Shown here: in pieces, positions 10,605 to 22,777 of the stretch
How positions within the stretch are numbered: position 1 is the first letter of the stretch
Layout: each line of letters starts with the position of its first letter
Assembly: GCA_016748015.1 (NCBI GenBank)
Contig: JAAOMT010000135.1
Coordinates: forward strand, 480,447 to 544,446
Length of the DNA: 64,000 nt
Source of the DNA: Geosiphon pyriformis
Lineage: Eukaryota; Glomeromycota; Glomeromycetes; Archaeosporales; Geosiphonaceae
Direction: 5' to 3'
Position numbers and translations under genes: made by a program
The notes under the pieces: model-generated
Database searches by the model: none
Told to the model about the DNA's origin: nothing
What the model saw: the letters and a program-made list of their open reading frames with translations, nothing else

Positions 10605-11930
10605 TTATCAACTACTAAGTAATTAAACACTACCTTTTAAAATAACTGATTCAAGACACTTCTGATTATTCTTTTTTTATTAGAACAAAAGTTTTCTATG
10701 TACTTACTTATAGCCTTTTTAATGAAATCATCTTTGGCAATCTTAAACTTATAATACTTGAACTTACAGTACACTTTTTTAACTCTTGACATGCGATTCA
10801 AAACATTTTTCAATCTATTACTATTGTCAATCATAACATGTACTTTGAATGCTTTTTTTTATTTACAGCAGTCTAAGTATTAATAAAGCAGTCAGTTTCT
10901 GATCTCTGATTTAAACTTAAATTCTTTATGATTTTGGCCACTAGCAATTTCAACTTAAAATACTTTGATGAAAACTTATTTCTTAACACTCAACTGCACT
11001 AAACTATAATCTAAAAAAAACTCTATTAATAGAGCTCATTACCATATCCTTTAGAATCTTTCACATAGCATCTAAGTTACCATAATTTTTCACACTATTG
11101 AATTCTACCAACTTATCTAAAAACTTGTTTAATAAGTACTTCCTAAACTTTAACTATTTATTGACATCAGCATCTTTAATCTTGAACTTTTATCTGTCTT
11201 TATTAGCTTGCTTGTAGTTACTATTAAGGCAAGTGTCCAAAAAATCACTCAAGCCAACAGCAATTAATATTGTCTTGTAATTAGTACCAAAAAATTCAAA
11301 TACATATTTGATCTTGTGATCAGTAGTTGCAAATACCAGATTCTGGTTCACAAAAATAAAATTAATGACCTTCTTAATACTTCTAGAATTGCTCCAAATA
11401 AGAGTCTTGTCCAATGAATGTTTAGTAAATAAGTTGATCAAACTCAAATTCACACAAAACTTAAAACCTACACTCTTCTTAGATCCATTTTTATTGAAAT
11501 CTTCACCCAAGACCACAAAACTCCTAAAGTTAACTGTCTTAACTATGAAAAAGTTAACTTTTGAAGCCATACTAAATTTGACCTTAGCAAAAACATCAGC
11601 ATACAAACTAAGAATCATAACTAAAAGTTTACTTTTAAAAAAAAACCATACAGAAATAATACAACTGAGAATTTTTTCTACTTTAAAAATATGCCAAGCC
11701 AAAAAATTGTTTATAATAACTGCCATCCCAGCTCTGAAAAAATTTTTATTTAAACCAGAAATAAAAATCCACATCTTATTAAACTTATTTATTATCTAGG
11801 AATTAGTACTAAATCTTAATTTTATTTCTGTAACAATTGAAATCATATTGCCCAAACTTTTATGCCAATAATCAATGTTCTTTTACTTAACAGAGATGTT
11901 AATATTTTTAACATTACAAGTAGCAATCTT
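10605..11930 (-). pseudogene. LINE1 ORF2: AP-type endonuclease and start of RT
   Basis: The 194-residue open stretch at 11190-11774 is an endonuclease/exonuclease/phosphatase domain homologous to LINE2 48379-49071: GMAVIINNFLAWHIFKVEKI, SFVVLGEDFNKNGSKKSVGF (usual GDFN) and VINFIFVNQNLVFATTDHKI (usual IDFIF; the Asp is Asn). The final catalytic Asp-His pair reads FGTNYKTIL instead of GTDH. The open stretch at 10637-10834 continues with SKYIENFCSNKKRIIRSVLN before the interruption at 10605. Stops separate the parts, so this copy is dead. Confidence 0.8.
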
Positions 11931-13760
11931 TTACACCAGATCTGTTATTAAGAAGAAAAATCTTTTACACCCAAACCAAAATTGTTTATCTTGGCTATTA
12001 GACCTATAACTATAGTTGACAAATCATTTATGTTTTTTTTTAGCTTTAATACAACTAACTTATTAAGAACTATTGCTCCTATAACAGATTTATTACTAGT
12101 GGCTGCATCTAAACTCTTATTTGTTACTATATCTGCTCTTTAATTTTGTAATAAAAGAATTATTAATAACTAATATTTAGGATTAGACTAGGAAATCATT
12201 GGTCTAAATACATTCAATCTCTTAGCCAGCTTATTAATTTGCTCTGCAAGACTGTTAAGACTGTATTCAAGAGTGGTAAACCTATTATATATATTCACAA
12301 AAACCAGCAAAAGAGACTTTATCTCCAAAAAAGAGCCAGAATTCAATAAACTATTATGTACAAGAAGAGAAAAAAAAGACTCACCAACAATTTTAGCCAA
12401 AGAAATACTACTAAAGACTATTAAACAAGCAATAAATACTAAGTGTTTGGCATAGATGGTAGCCAATCTGTTTTTATCTATGTTTGACAATATTTTATAA
12501 GAAGAATGACCAAAGAAAAAATTTTTATTCACAAACAGCCCAATGATATATGACTCAGATTTCCATATTTCACATATTTGGTAGATCTTAGATGAAACCA
12601 GTATAGATTAATATCTCTAGTGTAATTATTATAACAACATCCAATGATTTAGCAAAGTCAAAGCAAACAACTATATATCTGATCTGAGTATATATAACTA
12701 GATAATAGTCAATGATGTATGTTTTTTCATTTACTAAAATGATGTAATCTTAAATATTATATGTATTAGTTCCTATTGACAGAGTATATAATAGTGCCCT
12801 ATTACAGTTTCTTATATTCCATAATTTTTTGTTCTTATTAGCTCTAACAATGCACACAATATCTTTCTTAATTAAGACAAATTATTTAGCAACAACCAAA
12901 TCAATAGGATCTGATTGCTCAAATTCTATTACAGCCTTTTGCCACAGCCTCACCAATTGTATGTTGATTGACTTAATTATTCCAAACTCAGATAGTGCAG
13001 CATGTACAGTCTCAATTGATGTTCTAATTAGGATTTTTTTTATAATTACAGCTTAATCTGAACATTTAAGAAACTTTTTAAGATTAATGTTTACCAAGAT
13101 CATTGTATTCTTTACCATATTAAAAGCCTGAGCCAAGCTTAATTCGGAAGTAAATATTACTCTAATAATTTCAGCAAATTTTAAAAGGATAGAAGTCTTT
13201 CTTAAAACTATTAATTTTTGAAAACAACTTTTTAATTACCACAAGCTTCTCTTAAAAAGACTTTTCAACAACTTTGTTCATACCAATATCTAAAGTAAAT
13301 GATTTTTTAACAGACATATTAACTAAATTTTTAAGTGATAGAAGGAAAAACATGGAGGCATTTAAAAAATGTTATTATTATCTATATCCAAAAAGTCAAT
13401 TTTTTCCAGAGATATACCCAGAGCTTTTTTTATTATCAATCTTAGCCTTTTTAATATTTGACCAGAATTATCATCATTAAACATATTTCTTTTATCATAA
13501 TTTATACTAGTTTCTTTCACTAGAAATTTTCTTTTTATATTGATACTATTAGATTTAATTGTATTATTATTATTAAAAGCCCAAGACACTCCAACCAATT
13601 TTTTTAAAAAAACTATCTTACTAACAATATCATCCTTCAAAACATCTCTTTTTTTTTCTTTCTGAAAACAACATTTTTGTTTTTAGTATTAGAACCAAAG
13701 CTTTTAACAGATTTCTTCATAATAGCAATACTGCAGCTAATAATAACTTTGTAATCAAGC
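11931..13760 (-). pseudogene. LINE1 ORF1 (degraded)
   Basis: Open stretches at 13362-13640 (VGVSWAFNNNNTIKSNSINI) and 12188-12532 (IDKNRLATIYAKHLVFIACL, then FTTLEYSLNSLAEQINKLAK, a probable coiled coil) lie upstream of the endonuclease, the expected place of a LINE ORF1. LINE2 has a matching LANIYKKKQA segment after its zinc knuckle, equivalent to RLATIYAKH here. The intervening sequence is broken by stops. A nucleic-acid-binding role is inferred from position and from the LINE2 homologue. Confidence 0.65.
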
Positions 13761-13800
13761 AAAAATAGTTTGAATTTATTGTACTGAATGGTAAAAAACT

Positions 13801-15072
13801 TTTTTCAAAAAACTTAATAACTCTTTTTTAGAAATTTAGGATAAAAAAAAGAAGTTTTTAATTATAATATTAATTATTTAAATCTAAATCTAAATTAATA
13901 AATACTTATTTATCTTTTAAATTAAAGATATCTAATATTTTAATTTTATTAAAATAATTTGTTAAAAAAAACAGTTAATTAAAAAATTCCAACTTGTTTT
14001 AAAATATTTACAAATTAATTTATTAATTTAATTAATAATTAATTTGTAATTTTTTAAATATAAATAAAAGTTTAATTGAATTTATTTTAGTTTTTTAAAT
14101 AAATTAATATTAGTTAAACTGTATTTATTAAACATATAATAAAAAATAAAAATTTAATATAATAAAAAAAACATTTTTTTTTCTTATTTTTATAATTACA
14201 ATTAAAATAAAAAGTAAAAAAGTTTCAAATATTATTTTTTCTATAGTAATTAATAACAATTCAACAAAAAAAAATCTTTCTATTATTAAAACAACTAAGC
14301 AAAATATCTTAACAATGTTTTTTTTAAATATTAGTAGTAAAAAACCGTCTTTAATGATTTTTAAAACATTTTTTTTATCTTTGACTAAGGGTTTTTTTTC
14401 AGTTAAAGTTCTTTCTAAAAAATATATATAGATTAATTAGTGTTGTTTTTACTTTTTTTAAAAACTTAAAAGTATTTAACAACAGACTAGTTAACAAGTT
14501 GGTTTTTTTACTATTATTATTAACACTATTAGAACTATTTTATAAATAGCCAAAAAAACCAAAAGATTAAAAAAACAGCAGTAATTGTTTGTATTTGCTA
14601 TTGTTATATCAAATTTTTTTGTAGTTCTAAATAAGATCTTAAATAAGATTTTTATAACAATAACTAGCTTTTTTTCTAATGTAAATAACAATAATAATAA
14701 CATGTTTTCCATAATAAACCAAGATTAACTATTGGCTGTATTGTTAAATATAGTGTTTTTTAGCAAATTATTGTCAATTTTAGAAGCAAAACAACTTATT
14801 AAGTTATTTGATTAAATAAGAACTGAATTAATTTTTGTTTTTTTGTTTTTTAATGTTATCTTTGGTAGTATTTAAGAAATAATTTTCAGTTATCAAAAGT
14901 TTTTTGAATAAGTGGCCTCTATTTTAATGTTTAATACTACTTTTAAAGTCAAATTATCTTTGATTAATTTTTTGTTTTATCTACTGCCTGGTTTTATTAA
15001 ATTTAAGTTAGTTTTTAAAGACAATAGTAAATTGTTTTGTATAAAGTTTGCTTTTAAGGCTTTTTTGGTTGC
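13801..15072 (+). other. AT-rich degraded sequence, possibly LINE3 ORF1
   Basis: Very AT-rich, no long open frame. Plus-strand fragments such as ILTMFFLNISSKKPSLMIFK near 14310-14370 have the Ser/Lys/Pro composition of a LINE ORF1 start, and a LINE-type 3' end on the same strand lies at 16075-17445. Assignment is tentative; the minus-strand open stretch at 14491-14712 is low-complexity and probably meaningless. Confidence 0.3.
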
Positions 15073-16074
15073 TGTTATTATTATCAGCTGAAATTTAAAA
15101 TATTATTTAGCATAAAATTATTTTTATAATTTCTATTTTTAATTAGCATATATTATTGTTTTAAATTATTACTTATTATTTTATTAAATTATTCAAATTA
15201 TTGTTTAATTAATAACTCAATTTGTACAAAACACAAATATAACAAAATTGTAATAATTAGATTATATAATATATTAAACTATGTAACAGTCAAAATTTAC
15301 CGAAATATTTAGTAATTTAATAAAATATTTAATAGTTTATTAAAATAATTTATAGTTTATAAAAATAATTTGTAGTAGAATAAAATATATTTTTAGTTTG
15401 CCAAAAAATTAGAAAAAAAAAGTGCAGAATTATAAAATAGTATTACAACAAGTTGTATAAAAAAAAAGCTTCTTTTTTTGAAAAAATATATTTCTCAATT
15501 TTATTTTATTTAAAATAAATATTAATTAACAGCTTTTTTATAAATCTTAATAAAATTTACTTCAAAAAACATAAAAATTTTTAATTATTTTTGTTCAAAA
15601 TTAATTATTTTATATTAACAATTAAAATTAATTAGCTACTAATTTCTATAATTATTAGTGACTTCTAGGTTTAGATTCAAAATAACTTTCTTAATATACT
15701 TTTTATTTCTTTTTTTAGTTTATTTTTTTTAATTTTTTTAATTTTTTTTGATATTATTAGGTAGTTTATAGTCGAAATTTTTTGTAAAAAAGTTAACTTT
15801 TATAGCAAAGTAACTACACATATTTTTAAAAAGCTTACAGACAAAATTTTTCTGTAAAAAAGTTAATTTTTACTGCAAAATAATTATATAAATAATTGAA
15901 ATAAAATTGGCTATTTTATTATAAGTTCAACTGCATATATAATTCAAAATATAAAAAAATACTTGAAAGAAAAATTAACTTATTAGAAGTTTACCAACTT
16001 TCATTAAACAGCAAAATTAACAACAAAATAGTATTAACAATATTAAAAAAAAAGTAAAAAATTTTTTAATAATA
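15073..16074 (+). repeat. solo LTR, family C
   Basis: It matches the LTR at 37100-37959 along its length: TGTTATTATTA at the start, a shared AAAGTTAACTTTTATAGCAAAG block near 15790, then ending AAAAATTTTTTAATAATA. No internal region or primer-binding site follows, so it stands alone. I see no convincing target duplication (TTGC to the left, CTAT to the right). Confidence 0.6.
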
Positions 16075-17445
16075 CTATTAAAGTTTTTCTTGGTGGTTTT
16101 TTTTTAATCACACTTAAAATTATAAAATCGTTTGTAATGGCTTTTGGTTTTCTTTTTTTTATTTTTATTGTATTCTGTGATGTTTTTTTTAATATATTTT
16201 TTAATAATATAAAGAATATTTTTAATATTTTTGGTATTATTACTTTTGTTAAATTAAAGTTTGCTGGTTTGTAACAATATACTGTTGTCAATTTTAAGAC
16301 CTTTTTTTTTGCTATTGCTTTTAGTAACTAGTTTGTACTAGTAAAAAAAAACAGTGTTTAAATTTTTTTTTTTCTTAATTAAAAAAAAATTATTACTTTT
16401 TAAGATTTTTTCAAGACCAAATTGATCAATTTTTTTTCAGCTGTATTGTTTTTGAAATCAATAATATAATTTTTTAAATTGGTGATCATACTTGTTTTAT
16501 TTTTTATTTTTTAGATTTTTAATATTATTAATACTTTGCTGTTATTACTTTTGAATTTAAAGAAATTTTAGAACTTATTATGTTAAAAATTAGTACTTTG
16601 TGTAAATATTTTATTTGGTAGAAAATTTTTAAGTGTCATTATTACTATAAGTATTAAAATTTAAATTATTTGTTTATTAATTGTAAAATGTTATCGTTTT
16701 TGTTTTTTAAACTGTTTTTTAAATTAGAAATTAGTTCTAAATTTTTTGTGTTATTTTTCGTTAATAGCAAGTTTTATGTTATAATTTCTGCCTTTTTGGC
16801 TTTTTTATCTGTTGTTTTTTTGGTTGTTTTTGCTGTTAATCTTGTAATTAAGTTTAGATTAAATTTTTTAGAAGCTTAAATTTTAAGCTTGGCTATTTTG
16901 CTAAAATTTATTGTTAAGTTTATTAATTTTTTAGTTATTTTGGTTATTAGTTTTCTAAATAATAATGTTGTTAAAACTTTTCTAGTTAAAAAAAATTTGC
17001 TATTTATAAAATGTATTACTAATAATTTTTTTAATCTTTTGGTTAGTGTTTTTAAGAATATTGCTGATCTTAGATCTGAAGTTGATTTTAATAATATAAA
17101 TTATAATAAAATGCTGATTGCTAAACTTTTTTTTTTGAGCAAGAATACTATTAAGCATATTATAGATTTATGACATATGTTAAATCTTAATATAAGATAT
17201 AGTATTAAATCTATTAGATTATTTTTTAGTAAATTCATCTTTAATTCTAAAAACTTAAATAGTATCATTAAAAAAATTAATGAACTGATTTATTTTTAGT
17301 TTCTTTTGTTTTAATATAGTGTTGTTTTAACTGACTTGAGTAGCTGGTTATGTATAAAAAGTACATGATTCATACTTAGTTTAAATTATATATTGTATTA
17401 GATAGTGTTTGAGTCTTATTTATTAAACGTAATAAAAAAAAATTC
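16075..17445 (+). mobile_element. LINE3, 3' part with tail
   Basis: Plus-strand open stretches at 16670-16879 and 16889-17173 (NIADLRSEVDFNNINYNKML, IAKLFFLSKNTIKHIIDL) are followed by a 3' region that aligns with the LINE2 3' end: AGCTGGTTATGTATAAAAAG at 17341 against GGCTGGTTATGTATAGCAAA at 52903, then ACATGATT and a TTAGTTTAAATTAT block, closing in an A-run at about 17434-17442. The coding part does not match LINE2 ORF2 in any way I can see, so it is a different family sharing the tail. Confidence 0.6.
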
Positions 17446-17530
17446 ATATTAATTATAAATTAAGTTTTTTACTTTAATCTGTTTTTAAATTTATTTTGTA
17501 TTTGTTTTGTTAAATTATAATAATATCTGT

Positions 17531-18393
17531 TGTTATAAATAAAATTTTTAAATGAATTTTATAATTTGGTATTCTATTATAATTTAAAATATCTGAAAAT
17601 TTTAGTAATTTAAAAGTTTTAACATTAAAGTTTTTGTATAAAAAACAAAAATTATTGTAAAACAATAATTATGTATTTAATTTGCTTTATTTTTTTGTAA
17701 AATTTAATACTATTTTATTTTTTTGAAAATTTATTTAAATTGTTAATAAGTTTAATTCTATATTTATAATGTACATGGTTTTTTTAAACTATTTATAATA
17801 TTATATTTAACATTATTTTTTTTCAACAAGTTAATTTCAAAATAAAAGCAAAAAAAAATATAAAAAAATATAAAATTAATATTTTTTTAATAGTTATAAT
17901 TAAAAACTATTGGTTCAATATAATAATTTTAATTTATGTGTATTATATAAAACTATATTTATTTAAAAGATAATTTCAATTCAAAAATATGAATAATTGT
18001 CATAATCTTTGATTGTTTCATTTTTAAATATTTGTTTTACTAATTAATATTATTTGTATTTATATATATTTTTAGTAATATAAAATGTTTTATAACAATT
18101 TTGGTATTTCTGATTATTCTAAATTATTTCTTAATATACTATAATATTTTTTAATATTTTTTAATATTTCATAGCATTTTATAATATTTTTTCGTCTTTT
18201 TTGGTATATTTTAATATTTTTAATTATTATATTATTTACAGTGCTAATATTTAATTGGTATTTTTATTGTCATTTTTTTACCGTTTATCTTTAATATATT
18301 TATACATTTATTTTTTCAGTTGTATTCTTTTAAAACTTAATTTTATTTTCTTGTATGTTCTATATATTATATAGTTTCTTATAACCAATAACA
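17531..18393 (-). repeat. degraded LTR, family B
   Basis: Starts TGTTATAAATAAAATTTTTA like the family B LTR at 53820 and ends AATAACA. Internal A-rich and AGTTATAATTAAAAACTATT blocks line up with the LTRs at 46213 and 53820. Heavily mutated; the edges are the best-supported part. Confidence 0.5.
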
Positions 18394-18539
18394 ATTGAAC
18401 CAAAATCTTCAAATCTACAGAATAAGCTTTGTGTTTTTTTTTGAGCTGGCTAAAAAACAAAATAATCTTTAATGTTTATACCAAGATTTGTTTTGGCAGT
18501 TACAAAATCTAATTTTTACAATTATTTTTCATCAACTTG

Positions 18540-19915
18540 GTTTTTACTTGATTTTCCTTTAGGAACAATTGGTCTTACAAGAACAGACAATCTCATTTTC
18601 GTGACATGTTTTTTTAACATGCTCCAGTTGAAGAGATCAAACAGATGATAGAAAACTTAAAATCTATTAAAAACAATAAAAGAAAAAAATCGTTTCTTCT
18701 TTACTCTTTCCTTTGAGTGTGATTATAAAATTACAGAAAAAAGAAAAAATCTTATTATTTGCATAAAACAAAAAAAATCGAGTTTAAAGATTGGTAAAAA
18801 GAAGATTTCCAGCATCATAAAAGATATTACAAACTTAATTTTCCCGTTCTGATACCTTCAACTTCAAACGTCAACAATATCTTTACAATAATGCTTGTCC
18901 ATACATGAAAAATGAATTTAAAGACATTACCTGTCCAAAACTAAGGATTGTTAATAAAAACAAAATTATGGTAATTAAATCCCCGGGAAATATTTTCTGG
19001 TCTAGAAAAGCATCTGATCGAAAAAGGAAGTAGCTATTCTCTCGACTTGCAATTTTGAATTTACTGAAAAAAGAGTTATGAGACTTATTGAAAGATCAGA
19101 ATGGGGGTTAAAGGAAGGAGGAGAGATGTTTTATAAAGACCTGGTAATCTCCAAAACCAAAGAACTTCTCACGGGAAAGATATTCTTTACCTTAATTGAA
19201 AGCAGAAAAGCACGGGTTGAGAAGAAATTACTGCTGTTGAAAACGAGATTCATCCGCCCAGAGATATGGCAGACCTATAAAGATTTTTCAACGCGGATGA
19301 GGATAATTGTTTACTTTGAAATATTTAAAGAGCCCCTAATTATAAAAAGCAGAAGGCAAACACCTAGTTCTAAAGTAAAGTTTGACCACTCCGAAGAAAA
19401 AAAAAGGTGCTGAAGAGTTTACCAAAGCTTTAGAAGCTTATGGGTCAGCCCGAAAGGATCAAGCGAAACCAATAATTTTCTCCAAAAAAGAATAGGCCGA
19501 CTTAGTCTTGGTTCATAATACTTGAGACCAATTAAAACAAAACATCAAACAATTAGCTCACTATATCGATTTCTACTTTAAAGATCAAAGAAATTAAAAA
19601 AGAACAATTAGAGTAATTCAAGCCGAATACCAACTACGTGATTAATTCCAAAAATTTTGGTAGCGGTAAGGATAACAACAATGGTATTTGGTGTTTAGAA
19701 AGAAAAGAAATAAAGTATTTGGGAAGGCAACATCATCCAAATCGCCAAGAAACTGTACAAATTCACTTTGTTGCAGCACGCACCATATGGTTATTGTGAA
19801 ATTTAAACAATTTGTGATTAACAACTTAATATTTCAAGAGTTAACGAATAGATATTTACATGTTCTTGTGATTAATATAGTTACTTTGATTGAAAATAAT
19901 GAACATCAGTAATTT
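18540..19915 (+). pseudogene. decayed protein-coding remnant, unknown
   Basis: This is the first sequence from the left with gene-like base composition. The longest open stretch is 19078-19413 (111 codons: MRLIERSEWGLKEGGEMFYK, then RFIRPEIWQTYKDFSTRMRI). It is followed in other frames by AEEFTKALEAYGSARKDQAK near 19410-19470 and an open stretch at 19688-19912. The shifts and stops suggest a dead gene with several frameshifts, or a spliced gene I cannot resolve. I recognise no family. Confidence 0.3.
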
Positions 19916-20658
19916 TGAACCCTTAGGATATTTTTCACTGAAAGGTTCGAAATGCTTAAGTGCAAAAATGGGATTTTTGCAATAAAGGAAGCTTTCTCTT
20001 GTGAAAATTTATTGATGAAATTTATTATCTATACAGCCTAGTATACTCTAATTTGTGAAGAATGAAATTCAAGGGCAGCGCGAATATTCGAATTACTAAT
20101 CTGATGTTTTTTAACATCAAAGAAGCAAAAAGTTCTCATGTCACTACGAATAAGAAAACGAAAAATAATGTCTATACTAATCTACTAAAGAATCTATACG
20201 ATCCTTTTCCAAAGTGTTCTTGTTTGCAAAATATAATTTTATACTGACATGATTATTATCTTTAAGATACCTTTAAACGGAATCTCTAAGAACAGGGGGC
20301 TTCTCAAAGCTGTTGGTAAACTGTTGTCGTCATTGCAAAAAGTATCAATGTTGGACTAATGAAAGAAATATCCCAATTTAGAGATAATGAAGATGGTTCA
20401 ACCTCAAATCAGACCCAAAAAGAAAAACGGAATAATCTTACATTATGGAAAATATCCATATATTACAAACAGCCAGAAAAAAAAATCTATTTTTGGTCCC
20501 TTTAAAAGAATTTGGATTCTCTCATTTGTTGTGAATCGGAATATTTACGAGCAGGAGGAACTTTACCATTCAGGGAAGAAACCATTACGTCTGAAGTTAT
20601 TTGACGCAGGATCAATATAAAGGGAGTTCGTGCGTTTTGAAAAAGTAAAGATTGAGTA
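19916..20658. other. intergenic, no recognised gene
   Basis: Short open stretches on the plus strand (20062-20247 and 20387-20620) have no recognisable motif and look random. This is probably the 3' flank of the minus-strand gene that ends at 20659. Confidence 0.5.
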
Positions 20659-21414
20659 TCAATATCCCCAAAACCGCCGACTTGTTTGACTACCTTGGAA
20701 TTGCTGCTCACCGATATGAGCTGCGTTAAACGCAGCAGTTAAAGGATCCATCAAAAGATCACCTCCGTTATTCGACGAAACAACTGGGCTAGGTTGCGAA
20801 TTAGTTCCAAACCCATTTGCCATGAATGCCGTATTAGCTCGTTGGTCAGAAGCCCCTACACTACCACCACTGCCACTACCACTACCACCACTACCACCAC
20901 CACTACCACCCCCACCACTACTACTACCACCTACTGTTGCTGCTGTTCCAATAAGGCCTTGTTGATGTTGACGAACCCCTATGTAAGGAGTCAAACCATT
21001 GTTAGGAACTCCGTGATGATTACCGACATGAACCCCGAGGGTCGCATTCGAATACGTGACAGGTGTAGTCGCAGGGCGATTTTGAGTGATGGGCGGGTTG
21101 GAGGCTGTTGTCGAATTTTTCCACGCTGCAGTCGTTGCTTCAAGTAAGCTTGCCTGAGTAGCGATCAGAACTTTCTGGACGTTCAACAATTCTTGACGGA
21201 TTTGAGCGATTTTCTGATCTTGCGAGATGATGATATCCTTGAGATTTTCGCAGGAACGGCAACGGCTTTGTTGTTGATGCTGTTGAGTGGTACGGGTTGA
21301 AACGCCAAAGGTTGAGGTGGTTGATGAACGAAAAGGAGATAAAGTTTGTGGAAGGGAGGCTGTTGGGGTCGGAGGGCCGATCCCATTTTGTGGGGCAATC
21401 TCGGTTGATGTCAT
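20659..21414 (-). CDS. Gly/Ser-rich protein with CxxC motif and coiled coil, function unknown
   Basis: An uninterrupted 251-residue frame with non-transposon codon use. The N-terminus (1-45) is rich in P, T and S. Residues about 46-100 hold QQHQQQSRCRSCENLKD with a single CxxC, followed by an amphipathic, likely coiled-coil helix (DQKIAQIRQELLNVQKVLIA). Residues about 165-190 are a G/S run. The C-terminus holds LMDPLTAAFNAAHIG and ends FWGY. The CxxC plus coiled coil could be a dimerisation or zinc site. No intron is evident. The start ATG is the first in frame. It could be a transcription-associated or scaffolding protein, but nothing in it fixes a role. It faces away from the thioredoxin-fusion gene, 2.3 kb off. 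Confidence 0.65.
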   Translation of the reverse strand: MTSTEIAPQNGIGPPTPTASLPQTLSPFRSSTTSTFGVSTRTTQQHQQQSRCRSCENLKDIIISQDQKIAQIRQELLNVQKVLIATQASLLEATTAAWKNSTTASNPPITQNRPATTPVTYSNATLGVHVGNHHGVPNNGLTPYIGVRQHQQGLIGTAATVGGSSSGGGGSGGGSGGSGSGSGGSVGASDQRANTAFMANGFGTNSQPSPVVSSNNGGDLLMDPLTAAFNAAHIGEQQFQGSQTSRRFWGY

Positions 21415-22311
21415 TATTAAAGGTAGTCAGGTTGTGAGTCACGGTAACTTTGTATTATTCTTTGAGTGTTTGTGTTGAACGAGGAAAAAAGCAAAAGGAA
21501 AGAAACGATGAAACCGGCGAGATAGAAGTTTAATGAAAATAGGATTTGCGAAAGATGAAGAGAGAGAGAAAGAGAGAAAAAACTAAAGGAACTTGTATAA
21601 AGAAGAGAGAAGAAAATGAGAAGGTAGAAGGCCAAAGAATTTTTATTTTATTTGTTTTTATAGAAGTGATGACTAATGATCTAAAAGGTGAAACAAGTTT
21701 ACTAAAGAAATCAGTTGGAAAAATCAATTTGGTCATTAATCAATCTTCTTTGGTTAGGCAAACTTACATGACATCTTGGTTGCGGAAAAAAGATTCCTAT
21801 AATAACCAGTAAAATCTTTGATCAAATGAAGCATCATGATTGATATAGAGAAAGATTTTTTTGTTAAATGAAGTGTATGATAAAAATATGTTTTTTCTTA
21901 TATTGTGAAGACGAAATGGTACAGGTAAGATTTCATTTTTTTGAAGGCCTTTTCCCCTTGTTTTTATAAAAATATGAGTTTTTAATATAAAAAACATATA
22001 AGCATTATGAATGAATCATTTTATATTATATAATGTTTTTTATTATTGAGATTTTTTTTAATATTCAAAAAAAAAATTTTTTAATATTTGATAATTTCAA
22101 ATTATTTGGTAAAAAATGGATCGTTTTCAAAAATTCAAACAAGAAATGATTTTTCAAAGAAATAAAAACATGGGTTTTAAATGAATATTGAAAATAAGTT
22201 TCTAATGAGACAAATCAGGAAGAATTTCAAGCTTTTAAACAGTGTAATTGTTTTAGAAAATTTCAACAAAATATATTCAACTAGATTATCAGTTTTTCCC
22301 CTATAATCGTT

Positions 22312-22396
22312 TATAGAGAGAGAGAGAGAGGAAAAGAGAGAGGGAAAGAGAGAGGGAAAGAGAGAGGGAAAGAGAGAGGGAAAGAGAGAGAGAAAG
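22312..22396. repeat. GA-rich microsatellite (GA and GGGAAAGAGAGA units)
   Basis: GA dinucleotides followed by several GGAAAGAGAGAG units. Similar tracts occur at 25855 and 28080, all within the gene island. Confidence 0.95.
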
Positions 22397-22746
22397 TTAA
22401 GTTGGTTTCATTGAGTTTTAAAGAGGAGTTCAAATTTTAAAAAAAAAGGTCGAAAACCGATGAACAATAAATTTATTCAAGACGACAAAATGGATTCCTT
22501 GCAAGCAGGTGATTTTCAAGTTTTCAAATAAAATTATTTTTTCAATTGAATAGATTTTTTGAGCAAGTGCTAATGCCGGTAGAGGTACCAGGGGGCCTTT
22601 ATGTAAAATTGAGAACTTATGGTTAAATCTGACAAAATTTATGTTTGACAACAGCTAGGAAGAATTCTTTCTGAATATTCTTTTTAGACAGAGTAGAGAG
22701 CTGCAAAACATTTTGTAAAAACTAGATAATTTTAAAAAAAATTTAT

Positions 22747-22748
<2 letters not shown>

Positions 22749-22777
<29 letters not shown>
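22749..22777. repeat. ATT trinucleotide microsatellite
   Basis: About ten ATT units. Confidence 0.95.

Larger units (their letters stand above)
10605..13800 (-). mobile_element. LINE1, 5' portion (ORF1 and endonuclease/RT start), split by element 1
   Basis: A minus-strand non-LTR retrotransposon whose ORF2 continues beyond element 1 at 1-589. The right boundary is approximate: recognisable ORF1 sequence stops near 13720 and the next 80 bp are AT-rich. It is more degraded than LINE2 and its ORF1 reads differently, so it appears to be a sister family. CG dinucleotides are almost absent. Confidence 0.8.

Noticed and set aside
11365-11799. 144-codon plus-strand open frame
   Set aside because: It is the antisense shadow of the LINE1 endonuclease on the minus strand and has no motif of its own.
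20794-21147. 117-codon plus-strand frame with a long Thr run
   Set aside because: Antisense of the Gly/Ser-coding region of the minus-strand gene; the Thr run is only the complement of the Gly/Ser codons.
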